Part shown: positions 33,036 through 43,263 of the stretch, in pieces | Layout: the number at the start of each line of letters is the position of its first letter | Numbering within the stretch: the first letter of the stretch is position 1 | Source of the DNA: Bradyrhizobium sp. 164 | GTDB taxonomy: Bacteria; Pseudomonadota; Alphaproteobacteria; Rhizobiales; Xanthobacteraceae | Assembly: GCF_023073715.1 (NCBI RefSeq) | Contig: NZ_JADPKA010000016.1 | Coordinates: 45,660 to 109,659, forward strand | DNA: 64,000 nucleotides | Direction of reading: 5' to 3' | Made by a program: the position numbers and the translations under genes | Notes under the pieces: model-generated | Seen by the model: only the letters and a program-made list of their open reading frames with translations | What the model was told of the DNA's origin: nothing | Databases searched by the model: none

Positions 33036-33099
33036 CGACGAATCCTGCGCGCCGCCGGATGCTTCAAGGCAATCAGAGCCTTAACCGCCGCAGCGGCGC

Positions 33100-33115
33100 T
33101 GGCATAGCTGTTGCT
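33100..33115 (+). promoter_or_regulatory. Sigma-54 promoter of the cbiM-like gene
   Basis: TGGCATAGCTGTTGCT fits the -24/-12 consensus with one mismatch. The leader to the GTG at 33299 would be about 170 bases. I saw no cobalamin riboswitch in it. Confidence 0.82.
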
Positions 33116-33298
33116 ATGAAATGTCGCAATGACCGAGCGAAGGCGGAGTGCACACCCGGTCCGATCTGGCGAAAACAGGACGTTACAAATGGACCGAGGG
33201 TGGCGAAGGTGAAGTGCCATTTCCAACCGTCAGAGACAACGCTCCCGGCAAATTCTTGAGCGAAGGCCCGAGTACAACGGCAGAAAGGACTCAAGACC

Positions 33299-34045
33299 GT
33301 GCATATCGAACCCGGAATAGTAACAGACGCCAAGCTCGTGTTGAGGTACGCGACAGGCATTGCGACGGGCTGCGTCATCGCCAAGCTTGTGGTCGAGACC
33401 ATACGCGAGCGGGGCGCAATGTCATTTGCTGTGCAAGCCATCGCCGCGACGGGTCTTGTGTTCGCGTTTTTCGAAATCCTGCCGCACTTTGCGGTTGGGG
33501 TCTCCGAAGTGCAATTCGTCCTGCGCTCGACGCTGTCACTGTTGTTCGGCGCGGCGCCGGCTGCCCTTGGTCTTGCGCTCGGCCTTTTGCTGCAAGGCGT
33601 GCTCTTTGTTCCGACCGACCTGCCGCAATATGGTATGAATGCCACGACGCGTCTAGTGCCGCTGTTTGAGATCCGGGCGCTCGCCAAGCGGCTCATTCCA
33701 TCCAAGGCTGCCTATCGCGATCTGCAGTACAGTAATGCGATTGCGCTCTCGACTGCGTATCAATCTGCTATCGTTGTCTCGGTCGCGTTTTGGGCGCTTT
33801 ATGGCGCGGGCTTCGGTGCCGCCAACCTCGGTGACGTCCCATCGTTCGCGGTTTCCTATGCAGTTGTGGCCTTGGTCGAGCCGCTGGCTGATCTGGTTGT
33901 GCTGGCGCTCGCGAAACCAATTGGGCGGCGTGAGTGCGAGGGCATCTGTCGCCCACCGCTCTTAAAAGGCATGTTGCTGTTGATAGCAACGATGGCCGTC
34001 ATGTCGCCCGTTTTGCTCAAGCGATGCGTACGCTTTCCCCGATAG
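33299..34045 (+). CDS. CbiM-like cobalt/nickel ECF transporter substrate-specific component
   Basis: A 248-residue integral membrane protein with about seven hydrophobic segments. MHIEPGIVTDAKLVLRYATG is the CbiM N-terminus, in which the N-terminal Met-His coordinates the metal; FFEILPHFAVGVSEVQFVL and DLPQYGMNATT are family blocks. CbiM proteins bind Co2+ for cobalamin synthesis. GTG 33299 places the histidine at position 2, which the family requires. No CbiN, CbiQ or CbiO partner is next to it, so it must act alone or with genes elsewhere. The NifA/sigma-54 promoter upstream links it to nodules. Confidence 0.82.
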   Translation: MHIEPGIVTDAKLVLRYATGIATGCVIAKLVVETIRERGAMSFAVQAIAATGLVFAFFEILPHFAVGVSEVQFVLRSTLSLLFGAAPAALGLALGLLLQGVLFVPTDLPQYGMNATTRLVPLFEIRALAKRLIPSKAAYRDLQYSNAIALSTAYQSAIVVSVAFWALYGAGFGAANLGDVPSFAVSYAVVALVEPLADLVVLALAKPIGRRECEGICRPPLLKGMLLLIATMAVMSPVLLKRCVRFPR

Positions 34046-34113
34046 CAGCCGGCTGCCGCGATCCCGGGCGACGCGCGCTCGCTGCTATCCGTGGCAGCGA
34101 GGGGGCTGAGCTT

Positions 34114-34512
34114 ATGCTCATTCCGCACAAGGCGACCAGGAAATCATATCTCGACGACTTGCGGCCGGCCGTCCGCGTCGGTCCGGTCGCTAGTGAGCGG
34201 ACGCGCACTACCGAGTTCGACCGGCTGGTGCGTGATGCGGCCAAAGCGAACTACCGCAACGACCTGGAGGAATGGCGGGATGCGGTCAGCGCAGCAGCCT
34301 GGTCGCAGAACATCCGGGGCGAGGTTGGACGCGAGGGGAGTCTTGCACTGCTGATACACGGGGATTCATCCGTCGAACGAGCTTACCCATGCAACATTAG
34401 CAGCCTCCTCAGCACAGCCGCGATGGCACGCCGTTCGGCGGCTTCCCATGCTCTGCAGCACTCGGCCGGAATGTTCGTAGTTCGACAAAGAAGATCGCCA
34501 TGTATGGATTGA
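34114..34512 (+). CDS. Unknown protein, possibly a remnant
   Basis: A 132-residue frame starting MLIPHKATRKSYLDDLRPAV. The stretch TEFDRLVRDAAKANYRNDLE looks like real protein sequence, but the part after about residue 80 is low-quality text. I do not know the family. It follows cbiM closely and overlaps the next gene's start by 13 bases in another frame, so it may be a decayed gene of which only the N-terminal half is meaningful. Confidence 0.35.
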   Translation: MLIPHKATRKSYLDDLRPAVRVGPVASERTRTTEFDRLVRDAAKANYRNDLEEWRDAVSAAAWSQNIRGEVGREGSLALLIHGDSSVERAYPCNISSLLSTAAMARRSAASHALQHSAGMFVVRQRRSPCMD

Positions 34513-35021
34513 TCGTGGTGTTGACCATGCTCGCACTGTGCAGCATCGTGTTTGCCGGCGAATTGGCGGGGCCGGCAAAGGTCATCAGCACCGACACCCT
34601 TGAAATTCACGGGACACGCGTTCGGCTCTGGGGCATCGACGCGCCGGACAAAACTCAAATGTGCCGAGATATCAACGTCAATCAATATCGATGTGGCCTC
34701 AGGGCCGCGAGCGATCTTGAAAGCTTCGTTGCAGAGCGCGAAGTCAGTTGTCTGTCAGTCCTGGAGGATGAGTGTGGACGGACGATGGCGATCTGTTCAG
34801 CTGATGGCATCGATCTCGCAGAATGGTTGGTGCGTAACGGTCTCGTGCTCGATTGGGCGCGATACTCCAGGGGACGATACCACGCTGCGCAACGCGCGGC
34901 CGATCGTGCCGGACGGGGCTTGTGGGCGGGCAGCTTTGCCGTACCTTGGCTATATCGAGCGTGCATTCGGTTAGGTGGTCGACCAGCCAGCTGTTCTGAC
35001 GACGCGAATGCACACCCTTGA
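34500..35021 (+). CDS. Exported staphylococcal-nuclease-like protein with altered active site
   Basis: A 173-residue SNase-domain protein with an N-terminal signal peptide (about 1-19, ending VFAG). The domain core VRLWGIDAPD and CGRTMA are seen. Compared with its paralogue at 50406, the metal-site aspartate of VIDGDT is replaced (VISTDT), and the catalytic glutamate of IDAPE is aspartate (residue 50). The arginines equivalent to R35 and R87 remain. It may therefore be a weak or inactive nuclease. Four conserved cysteines and the C-terminal CSDDANAHP match the paralogue. Confidence 0.78.
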   Translation: MYGLIVVLTMLALCSIVFAGELAGPAKVISTDTLEIHGTRVRLWGIDAPDKTQMCRDINVNQYRCGLRAASDLESFVAEREVSCLSVLEDECGRTMAICSADGIDLAEWLVRNGLVLDWARYSRGRYHAAQRAADRAGRGLWAGSFAVPWLYRACIRLGGRPASCSDDANAHP

Positions 35022-36360
35022 CTCGTATTCCCCACACCAGAATATATGCCAGAGTCGGTTCCGCACAGAGTGGCAGTCACGGGCGAGCTGGCCTCGACCG
35101 GCAGTGAAGCTTACCACTGCCGCCCAACCATGCTCAAAGAAGTAGGATGGTCTCAATCGTAAGCGCGAAAGTCGCAAGACAGAAATCGCAAGCGCCGCAG
35201 GAACGCCATCGTTCTCGGCGTAATTCTTCGGAACCATGGACTCGCGGTCATGCCAAGGCGGCGCCTTTTCGAGTTCGAGAGAGAGCCGCATTTACTCGGA
35301 AGAATGGTGGGCTCTCCGGAGCCTAAACAAGACAAAGGCGTGGCACGGAACAACAATCAGAGTCCGCTGGGTACAGGTTGAGCGGAAGAAAGAAGGCTAC
35401 TGGCGTTCAAGGCACCACTGGGCGAGGTAGGCAACACGAATGAGGCTTGGGATGCAGCCTACCTCCACGCCATTCGCCTCAAACTTTTAGGTTTTGACAT
35501 GCCCAGAGCGCGCAGCTGTGCCCAAAGGTCGCCAGATTGCTGTCCCGCCAAAACTCATACACTCGCGCTCAAATCTGATGGACCAAGCAGGTGCGACGCT
35601 TGCTCAACGCCGCCTCCCAGGGGCCATCGAAACGACGGTAGTCGAATTGCGCCCTTTGCCGCGGGAACGCCGCATAGGTACCTTTCCGGACTTCGCTGCT
35701 GTTGGCGATATCGGCCGCGATTGCCTTTTCAAGCCACGGCTGCTCCGACATAGGCCAGCATTTGGCCGGGCGGGTAAGAAGCCTAACACCGCATGAGCGG
35801 TTTCGGTGACAAAGACGTGTGGACCTGCCTTGCACGCGCCGATCACAACAATGCCACAGAAGACAATGCAGCTGTTCGTTCGGTTGGAAACAGCATGGCT
35901 CTCTGACAACTGGCTGGAGATCCGCTGAATGAGCAACACCGCATGCGACGAGCGCAACTGCTGCGGCAGCCCGAACAAAAACGTCAGATCGCATATCACC
36001 TCCCGAACACGAAGTGCGCGCCTTCCAGAACGAAGCGTGAGCCACTGAACTCGCAGCGTCGCTCCCATGCCCTCGTTGTGTGCAGACTCTCTGCCGACGG
36101 GCACGATGCAAGCTCCCGGCGTGTTTCAATCGCGATGTCGTCCACGCGACAATAGCGGTCGTTGTTTAAACAAGCCGCGGGTCTGAGGTCGAACACGAAT
36201 CGAATGCCGTGCGCCGGTGATTTCATGAACGCTCCTGCGAAAGAGATTGGGTGATGGAGCTTCTTTGGAACCACACAATGAAGTCGCACCGGTGATTCGA
36301 GGAGCGGAGCTGAGCTCACTCAGAGATCGCAAGCTCACCTGACTGCGATCAGCTGGGTTC
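35022..36360. other. Long stretch without an intact gene
   Basis: On the minus strand, 36129-35569 and 36104-35604 are open in two frames. One contains a signal-peptide-like MRSDVFVRAAAAVALVACGV, and the other CIVFCGIVVIGACKAGPHVF, which together suggest a decayed exported protein. No family is recognised. Confidence 0.35.
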
Positions 36361-36690
36361 ATTGCCGTTCTATTCGCACGGCGATCTCGGCAGCGAATTC
36401 TTCGTGCCGTTCTGGGTGGTGCTATTGTGCCAGACCGATGCCGGTGGGACCCTGATGGGCGGCTGGCGTATCGTGCGCTAGGGCTTTCGCGTCACGACCA
36501 GGTCGCGGCCAGATGGTCTCGGCCCACAGGCCTTGCATCAGCATCTTGTGCTTGGCCACTTTCCTCGCCATTATCGGCGCCGCGCCCCTCAGCGGTGCGC
36601 TGGAACGTGGCCAGCTCGATCGTCTATGCCTGCAGAATGACGTGCCGGCCTCGGCGATCCTTGCGGCGCTGACCTGGTGGGGTCAATGCT
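36361..36690 (+). pseudogene. PiT-family phosphate permease, C-terminal remnant
   Basis: Three frames carry pieces in the order of a PiT permease: FFVPFWVVLLCQT and GTLMGGWRIVR (36361-36483, then a stop), SAVRWNVASSIVYA near 36593-36634, and PASAILAALTWW near 36648-36683. The family is a low-affinity inorganic phosphate transporter in the inner membrane. Only the last quarter remains and it is frameshifted, so it is non-functional. Confidence 0.55.
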
Positions 36691-36703
36691 TTCGATGTTT
36701 TCG

Positions 36704-37018
36704 TCAGGACACGAGCTTCAGCCCGACAATGCCGGCGACGATCAGCCCGATGCTGGCAAGGCGAAACGCGGCGGCCGGTTCTCCGAACAGGATGATCCCG
36801 AGCGCTGCGGTGCCGACCGCACCGATGCCGGTCCAAACCGCATAAGCAGTTCCAATGGGCAGCGTCTTTAGCGCAAGGCCGAGCAGGATCACGCTGCCGG
36901 CCATGGCCGCGAGCGTGAGCACGGACGGAACGGGCTTGGTAAAGCCCTCAGTGTATTTGAGGCCGATTGCCCAGGCGACCTCCAGCAGGCCGGCGACCAA
37001 CAAAATGCTCCAGGCCAT
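36704..37018 (-). CDS. sugE: Small multidrug resistance protein, SugE/Gdx type
   Basis: A 104-residue inner-membrane protein with four transmembrane helices. [20 protein letters not shown] contains the essential SMR glutamate (E13), and [16 protein letters not shown] is the motif of the SugE/Gdx branch, which exports guanidinium and some quaternary ammonium compounds. ATG 37018 follows a GGAGGG site. The leader has a GGG-ACGA-CCC hairpin at 37049-37040, reminiscent of one half of a guanidine-II riboswitch. The gene is intact amid decayed neighbours. Confidence 0.92.
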   Translation of the reverse strand: MAWSILLVAGLLEVAWAIGLKYTEGFTKPVPSVLTLAAMAGSVILLGLALKTLPIGTAYAVWTGIGAVGTAALGIILFGEPAAAFRLASIGLIVAGIVGLKLVS

Positions 37019-37039
37019 GGCGGCCCTCCGTTCATGGCA

Positions 37040-37049
37040 GGGTCGTCCC
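37040..37049 (-). promoter_or_regulatory. ACGA-loop hairpin before sugE
   Basis: On the minus strand GGG-ACGA-CCC forms a short hairpin 21 bases upstream of the sugE ATG. ACGR loops define the guanidine-II (mini-ykkC) riboswitch, which needs two such hairpins. I could not find a second one upstream, so this may be a degenerate copy or chance. Confidence 0.3.
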
Positions 37050-37130
37050 GCGGCTGATGTGGTGATGAGCTGGAAGGCCACCCTTGCCAGGGCTCGCGAT
37101 TCGCTTCGAGGGGTCAACTTCTCTCAAAAA

Positions 37131-37991
37131 TCAGCATTCCGACGTTATTGGTTCGGCGAATTCACACGATCGACAAAGTAGAAAGCCGTCCGTTCCGTTC
37201 ATGCGATCGGCAATCTTGCAAAAAGCTGCCCCTTCGAAGAGATCCTTGTACCTGTCGCGGAGAAGGTTGCCCAGAACGTGTCGTCGCTCAAAATCCATGC
37301 AGCAGAAAGTAACGTCGCCGTTTGGGAGAAGAACATTACGATATTGCCGTTCGTCAGGGCATGTCAGTGCTCCAACGATTGGCTGCCGCGCTCCAACCAT
37401 CTTCTCGCTGTTGCCAGCCCTGCTGCCCGGCGGACGCGAGCGAACCAGCGCTTCGTCAGGAATTATGCCGACAAGTTCGGGATGCACCTCGCCCATGACT
37501 ATGAAGAGCAACGATGAAATGTCGGCATCGACAAGTTGGCGCATCAAATCGACATAGTTGCGCCTAACGAGACCACTATCCATGTGCGTGCCGTCATCAA
37601 AAACATGCACCAGGAAAACGCGGAACTGCAGCGCACGCAAGCGTCTTAGATCCCGCCCGTTCATCCCTACCAGGGTTGTGAAAATTCGGATTCCATGGCC
37701 ACAAGCATAGGCATGCTCAACCATTTCGGTGCAAGCCGGATTGAGCCAAGGCTCCGAATACCCGGAAAAGCTGATGTCGACAGCTGCTGGTACGCGCGCC
37801 AGACATCGCTTGAAATCTTGGAGAGAAAGATGCTTCACGTCGGATATCGCTCTTTGCCGTTCGGCAAACTTGTCCTGCGGGCAATAAGAACATCCGACGA
37901 CACAGCCCGTTGTCGTAGTTATCTCCAAGACCCTGCCGCCACTGATTGCGGATCGCAGCTCCTGTAGAGTCATCGATTCTATATTGTCCAC
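37131..37991 (-). CDS. Radical SAM protein with C-terminal SPASM-type cysteines
   Basis: A 286-residue radical SAM enzyme. The cluster motif is C-x3-C-x2-C in TGCVVGCSYCPQDKF near the N-terminus, and ISFSGYSEPWLNP matches the SAM-binding region. The C-terminal CPDERQY, VTFCCMDFE and LCRSCEF stretches look like a SPASM domain holding extra [4Fe-4S] clusters, as in enzymes that modify peptides or small molecules. The GTG at 37991 has GGAG upstream; a TTG at 38015 and an ATG at 37973 are alternatives. No substrate peptide or partner gene is evident nearby. Confidence 0.82.
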   Translation of the reverse strand: MDNIESMTLQELRSAISGGRVLEITTTTGCVVGCSYCPQDKFAERQRAISDVKHLSLQDFKRCLARVPAAVDISFSGYSEPWLNPACTEMVEHAYACGHGIRIFTTLVGMNGRDLRRLRALQFRVFLVHVFDDGTHMDSGLVRRNYVDLMRQLVDADISSLLFIVMGEVHPELVGIIPDEALVRSRPPGSRAGNSEKMVGARQPIVGALTCPDERQYRNVLLPNGDVTFCCMDFERRHVLGNLLRDRYKDLFEGAAFCKIADRMNGTDGFLLCRSCEFAEPITSEC

Positions 37992-38015
37992 TTTCGCGCT
38001 CCGCGTTTGGAACAA

Positions 38016-39003
38016 AGAGACCTTGGGGGACCGTCGATTTGCATCTCATGCCGGTTCGCCCATGCATCATTCTCGATTCGTCGTCCATCAGCGCGAAACG
38101 GCACGGTCGCAAGCGCGATCGCGACAGATGAAGAAAGCGGCACGGCTCTCTCTCCTTAGCGCCCCAGTCCAGCAGCATTGGACGGCTGTCGAGTGCACAT
38201 GCGTCGATGGGGTTGGTCTAACGTCTCGCTTATTCCAACAAGCATCAGTCATGCCATTGACGGTACTGTCCATAACTCGATACGTCCGCGATAAATGTCG
38301 TCCCAAATGCCGCAACCGAGGCGCAACTCTACGCAATCGATAGCGTACAATATGACGCTACGTGCGATTCAAGCTCTCTCGAGAATGAGTTGAATGGCAG
38401 CTTTCTTATGAAAAGTGACGGTGTAGCCGCCGCCCCGAGCGCCACGTCATCATGATCAACGTGGCCGGCATCGACCCGCGAAGTTCCGATTGCGAGTGCC
38501 ATTGGTCCCGTCGAGAATGCAAAGTCTTCGCCTTGATCCAGCAAATCGCGAATTTCAACAGTTGAAAACGCTACTCACCATAGGAGTGAGCGGGCGCGAT
38601 TTGCGCGAATCGGGACACGGATTAGCCTATCTGCCGACGAGGTGCCGATACGGCCGGGAAGTCCTCTCTTCAGCAAGCTAACACAGATTGTGAGCTCCGC
38701 ATGTCGCGAGCCACCCGTCGAGTTTTGCGATCGAGAGCTTTCACCAGCCGGGAACCACTCATCCTTTCATCATCGACGCCTGCCTGGTATGTGTTTGGCC
38801 TCAGGCCGCGGTAATATCATGATCGCGATGACAATCTCGTCATCGAGCCTGACCCACAGGCTATTCACAAATTCCAGGAAAAGCAGAGTCCCTTGGGCTT
38901 CTCTTTCCCGCCTGCTGCGTGGCGCGTCTCCGCGGCATTGTTCAGCAATAGCGGCCCCGAACCTAAATCGCGGGAGGAGGGGCATTCGCAATGGTGCTCG
39001 GAT
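38016..39003. other. Gene-poor stretch before the first 193-bp repeat
   Basis: No supportable gene. A weak minus-strand sigma-54-like element (TGGCATGACTGATGCT, 38256-38241) lies about 250 bases before the radical SAM gene, without a NifA site. Confidence 0.35.
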
Positions 39004-39196
39004 GCTCCTCGCCGGGGGCACTCGGGAAAGGGGCTCGCCTTCGGCGATCGCTATCACTGCCCCGTTCCCGGGTGCCGCTGTTAACCGGTCGCGTCGCTGC
39101 ACTCGGACCCGCGTGCCCCTTCGGGTCGCTATGCTCACGCTCTCCGGGTGCCATTTTCCGCTGAGGCGATGCGCCGTTGGCGCACGCCTGATCAGG
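39004..39196 (+). repeat. 193-bp direct repeat, copy 1
   Basis: This stretch recurs at 51377-51569 in the same orientation with no insertion or deletion and only a few substitutions (for example TCGGCG/TCGACG and GCTGTTAACC/GCTATTAACC). It begins GCTCCTCGCCGGGGGCACTC and ends CTGATCAGG. It contains no gene. Copy 2 lies at the left edge of the ICE-type backbone, so copy 1 may mark a translocated or duplicated edge of that element. Confidence 0.85.
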
Positions 39197-40361
39197 CTTG
39201 AGGTGCGAGGGATCGACTTTGAGCTGAAAGGCACTTTTCAGCGCTTCCGCCGGCGCCATTTAGCGACCTTAGCGTCTCATCCCAAATTTGAATGGCATCG
39301 GTCAGATAGGCACTGCGCGTGACCGTCAGACCGCCTCTAACGCCTCCGACAGAACCATATCCGGGACGCTGCAGAAGAGCATCGTTTTCGCAGTCTGCTG
39401 AAAGACAAGTTCGCCACCAATCCCGTGATCGATTTCCAGGTGGAGACGCTCGGATTATGAATGTCAGGGTAGGTCCTTCGAGATTTTTCGGTTGCTCAAG
39501 AACGTGGGGCCACAAAAGGCGGTCCCTTCAGTGCGACGAGGTGGCGCACGTTGTCATCCTCGGCGGCTACCCCCATTTCGCCGGATCCGGCAACGCTGGT
39601 CCGCTCTTGAACCCACTTTTCGGAAGTCTGTTTCCGGAGGGCAGCTTAAGCCAGTGTAAGTTTTGGTAACTCGCCGAAAGGCGCCGTTCGTACGCTATCC
39701 GTCGCCGGCCTATACATCCAGACGCGCCGAGACAGTTTGCCGCTTTCAATGCGAAGCCCGCTGTGAGCCGCGCCAACTTCTCCGAGATGAAGGCGCGTGC
39801 TCCAGCCTCGACGTCCCGAGCGTTTGGCTCGCGCTCCTATTCAAGGATGTCTTGCTGGATCGTTTTCCGAGCCAGGGTTGGCACGATCTTCTCGATGGTC
39901 TGCATTCGGCATCGAGGCCGGGGTGACTTCTGCGGTGATCGTATTGCTTGCCGAATTGACCGCAAGCAGATCCCGCAAGCGCTCCATTCGAGCGATCTGG
40001 AATGGGTGGGGAGGCTTGGTCATTTGGGCAGCTACCTCCGATCAGAGGACATCGACAATCGAGCAAATGATGAGCGTGGCCACAAGGAGCATCCGCTGCC
40101 TTGACTGATAATTGTAGCATGACCCCAGCCCGCTCCATAGATGCGTGCCATTTCGCGGTGAGCGTTCTTGACAAAGGCGCGCTCGATGCAACGTACGACA
40201 ATGAGTGAAGCGACTAACGCGAAGCCGCAAGCTAGAAGTGATTGATAAAGCCCCATATAAAGCTGCTGCCGGCGACCGTGCCGAAGATGAGCGCCGCGCC
40301 GGCATAGCGAAAAAGTACAATCACGATGTCCCCCTCAGGCCTGAATTGTCTGAAGGACTCT
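39197..40361. other. Decayed stretch left of the IS701 element
   Basis: Minus-strand fragments (MTKPPHPFQIARMERLRDLL at 40023, membrane-like RYAGAALIFGTVAGSSFIWG near 40310-40240) suggest one or two decayed genes. No family is named. Confidence 0.3.
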
Positions 40362-41810
40362 ACACTACTTTGGCAGAATCTGTTTGCGCCACGGTTTTTC
40401 AAGGAGTTGTTTTCGGCAGTACGGGCACTGCTGAGACGGCGGTCGAAGGATGAGATCGACGATGGCGTGGCGTACGGCGGGCATGGTTGGTTGAGGCGGA
40501 GGCCCGTTGATTCTTTTTTTCCGCCCCGCGTGTGCGAGGCGGCGGTGTTGCAGGAAGGCGTATGCAATCATAGTCATCAGGGCGTGACGATGAAGACCTT
40601 GCCACGATCGCCCTTCGAAGTGATCGAGTCCAAGCTCCTCTTTCAACTGCTGATGCGCCTGCTCGCAAATCCATCGTGCCTTGATGGTCGCGGCCAGTGT
40701 GCGCAGATCGGCCGCCGCGGGCAGATTGGCCAGATAGTATTTCTTCTCCCCTGAGGCGCGTTGCTCGCCAATGAGCCAAGCTTCGTTGCCTGGGAGATGC
40801 TGCTGACCCTTATCCCATATCCGCTGCGGAGGTCCGTCGGCGGTGCGGACACGGACAGCAGCAAATCGGGCTTTCAGTCGACCTTTCGTCCCGCTGCGCG
40901 CCAACTCACGGTCTTCCACTTGGCGCTCGCCAGCATGTGTTCTGCCGCGATCGATAAAATATCTGGCACGTGGTGCTTTCGTGGTCGACCTCGAACTTTG
41001 GTCACCGGCCAGATGAGCTGCACATCAACAGGCTATACTTTGAGATGTCGAGGGATGCCGACGGCCCAGGCCAATCCGCGTGCCGTCAGTCCTTGTCGAA
41101 ACGGCGCGCTATGCCCGTATCCTGCATCCGCCAGCACGCACCCAAAGCGCACGTTGGCCGCGATCGCGCGGTCAATCTCGGCCAAAGCAATTTCCGGCTT
41201 GGACCGTGGGGTTCGGTGTTCGACCGGCACGCGGGCGCGCTTCAAACGAGACACATTGCTTGTCCAGCTCTCGGGCAGAAAGAGACGCAGCGCGACCATT
41301 ACCGGCACTTCGCCGCGCGCAAGTGTCAGTGACACCAGCGTTTGGCAATTTGCCGTTTTGCCAAGAGCCGACGCATATTGAGCCGCGACACCGACTGAGC
41401 GATCACCCTTCTTCGGCATTGCCGTGTCGTCAATAACGAGCACGGCATCCTGGCCGCCGACAAGCCGGTCGGCCTGATTGAGCAGTTCCGATTCCAGCGG
41501 TGTCGCGTCCCAGACACCATCGGCGATGAAATGGTGCAGTTGATCGTAGTTGCCCGATCAACGCGCTCCGCCATCGGTTGAACGCTCTTGCGATCGCGGG
41601 GACCGATTAGCCCCGCAACGTACAGCGGACACATCCGCTGTCGGGTCTTATGACCCAGCCGATCCAGGAACGGCTTCAGCCAGCGTTCGAGTTCGTCTTC
41701 CCATTCTGCCATGGTCAGCCCTCCAAGAGCCGACCACCCATGAATCATTGAAAAATCGATTCGGGAATCCTAATAAAAGGCTCAAATCCAACAATCTGCC
41801 AAAGTAGTGT
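40362..41810 (-). mobile_element. IS701-family insertion sequence
   Basis: The ends are perfect 16-bp inverted repeats: ACACTACTTTGGCAGA at 40362-40377 and its complement at 41795-41810. The 1,449-bp length and a single transposase gene on the minus strand fit the family. Flanking four-base sequences (CTCT left, CTAG right) do not match, so no clear target duplication remains. Confidence 0.85.
40365..41712 (-). pseudogene. IS701-family transposase, frameshifted
   Basis: The start MAEWEDELERWLKPFLDRLG and QRMCPLYVAGLIGPRDRKSV are typical. Similarity moves frame near 41550, continues as VLVIDDTAMPKKGDRSVGVA (catalytic DDT), DAGYGHSAPFRQGLTARGLA, then moves again near 41000 to [34 protein letters not shown] and GRSW (catalytic glutamate). 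Two frameshifts make this copy non-autonomous. The C-terminal frame ends at 40365 inside the left inverted repeat. Confidence 0.85.
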
Positions 41811-42584
41811 CTAGCTCTGCAGCCATAGCGATCAGCGGCGTTTATGGCAGTCAATCGCAGCTTTTCTTCTTAGGGCCGGGATACGAAGCTCTTCTTTGGA
41901 TCGGCTCCCCGAAGCGCCGCCGCCCGATGACCACGGGATGTTAACCAACGCACTACCGGCAATCTCATCTGCCCATTGCGGACATAACGATCAATGGCGG
42001 ATTTGCCGGCGGTTTGCTAGCCACCGAGACCATCTATAGGTCGTGCAATATTTCCCTCGGCTTTGAACTGGCCACACAAATCCTCGGAAGCTACAGACCG
42101 CCCCATCCTGAATTGTTCGAGTTAACAGGAGTGGAGTTATCGCGCCTGCATTTCAACGCGTACTCAGCCGCCGCGGCGAAGGCATTCCTGGATTTCGTTC
42201 GCGCTAGCGACGCGAACGGGGCGTTCACATGTCAAAATCCATCCGAGCGCGGCTCACGCCTTCTTTCCTGTGGCTCAGTGCCTCATGCGCTGGAAGAAAT
42301 CGTTTATTGTTCAAAACGGCAGGAATTCTGCATCAGTGTCCTATAAGGACCTTGTAGTGCGTGGAGCGTCGAACGAGAACGAGTTGCTCGTCACGTGCAG
42401 CAGACCCCAGCCCCGTAAAAAATCTGCAATCCGCATACCTTCTCCTTTTCAGCCAAGCGAAGCGTACCGCACTTGGAAGGAGCGCGGCGGGGGATAACGT
42501 GAGTGGTTGGCTTGAAGGGAAGATGCAACCACTGGTAAATGATAGTGATGCTAATGCTGATGCTCAACCGCCTTCGGTAAGCGC
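41811..42584. other. Stretch right of the IS701 element
   Basis: A 110-codon frame at 42014-42346 (MLATETIYRSCNISLGFELA) is open, but I do not recognise it and would not call it a gene. The rest shows nothing. Confidence 0.3.
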
Positions 42585-43193
42585 ATGATGAGATCGTTTA
42601 TCGTTGCCGCATATACGCTGGTGCTGGCTGGCTCTCTCTCGGCCATCCCGTCTAAGGCCCAGCAATCGCCTGCTCCGACCAAAGGCCCTGCTCCTGGAGC
42701 TCAAGGTTCTACGCCGGCGCCGGGCGGGGAGGCCATCGCCGCCAGTGATCCACAGAAGCAGTGCGTGCAGCCCGGCGAGTTTGCCGTGCAGTTGCGATCT
42801 GGCCGAAATCCGGTAGGTGCCCCCATCGTGATTGCCACGAACTTTCTGCCGACGAACCAACGCGTCGACGTTGGTGTGCGCGCGCCATTCATAGATGGTG
42901 TGCGATACTTCGCCGGCATTGACTACGGCGATGAGACTTACCTCTTCAAACGTCAGGACGCCGTAACTCATCGCGCGACAGAGTCCGATCTGCTGGTGCA
43001 GAAACACCTCCTCGAGCCGGATCAGACGATCGTCACGCTGAACATGAGTGACGATCTGGCTTGGTTTTGGAGCAGAGTTAATCTGTATCTCTACACGTGC
43101 AACAATCCGGTCGGACAATCGCCTTGGCGTGTCTCATCAGTGAGTGTCCGCCTTAGTCCGTATTGGCTTAGCATATTCGCCGGTGGCGGCTGA
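42585..43193 (+). CDS. Exported protein of unknown function
   Basis: A 202-residue protein with a clear signal peptide (about 1-25, MRSFIVAAYTLVLAGSLSAI...SKAQQ), a Pro/Gly/Ala-rich linker (about 26-55) and a beta-rich domain with two cysteines (KQCVQPGE and LYTCNNPVG) that could form a disulphide. Probably periplasmic. It is the first of three co-directional genes; the next starts 70 bases later. I know no family for it. Base composition is lower in GC than the neighbouring repair and ICE genes. Confidence 0.72.
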   Translation: MMRSFIVAAYTLVLAGSLSAIPSKAQQSPAPTKGPAPGAQGSTPAPGGEAIAASDPQKQCVQPGEFAVQLRSGRNPVGAPIVIATNFLPTNQRVDVGVRAPFIDGVRYFAGIDYGDETYLFKRQDAVTHRATESDLLVQKHLLEPDQTIVTLNMSDDLAWFWSRVNLYLYTCNNPVGQSPWRVSSVSVRLSPYWLSIFAGGG

Positions 43194-43263
43194 GGTCCTG
43201 GTCTTATATCTTTGGACCGCGTTTGGCGGCGCATTCACCTAGTTGCGGTCTGAGGGGGCTAAT

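Noticed and set aside
38241..38256. Sigma-54-like element before the radical SAM gene
   Set aside because: The -12 box is ATGCT, the leader is about 250 bases and there is no NifA site; too weak to list as a promoter.
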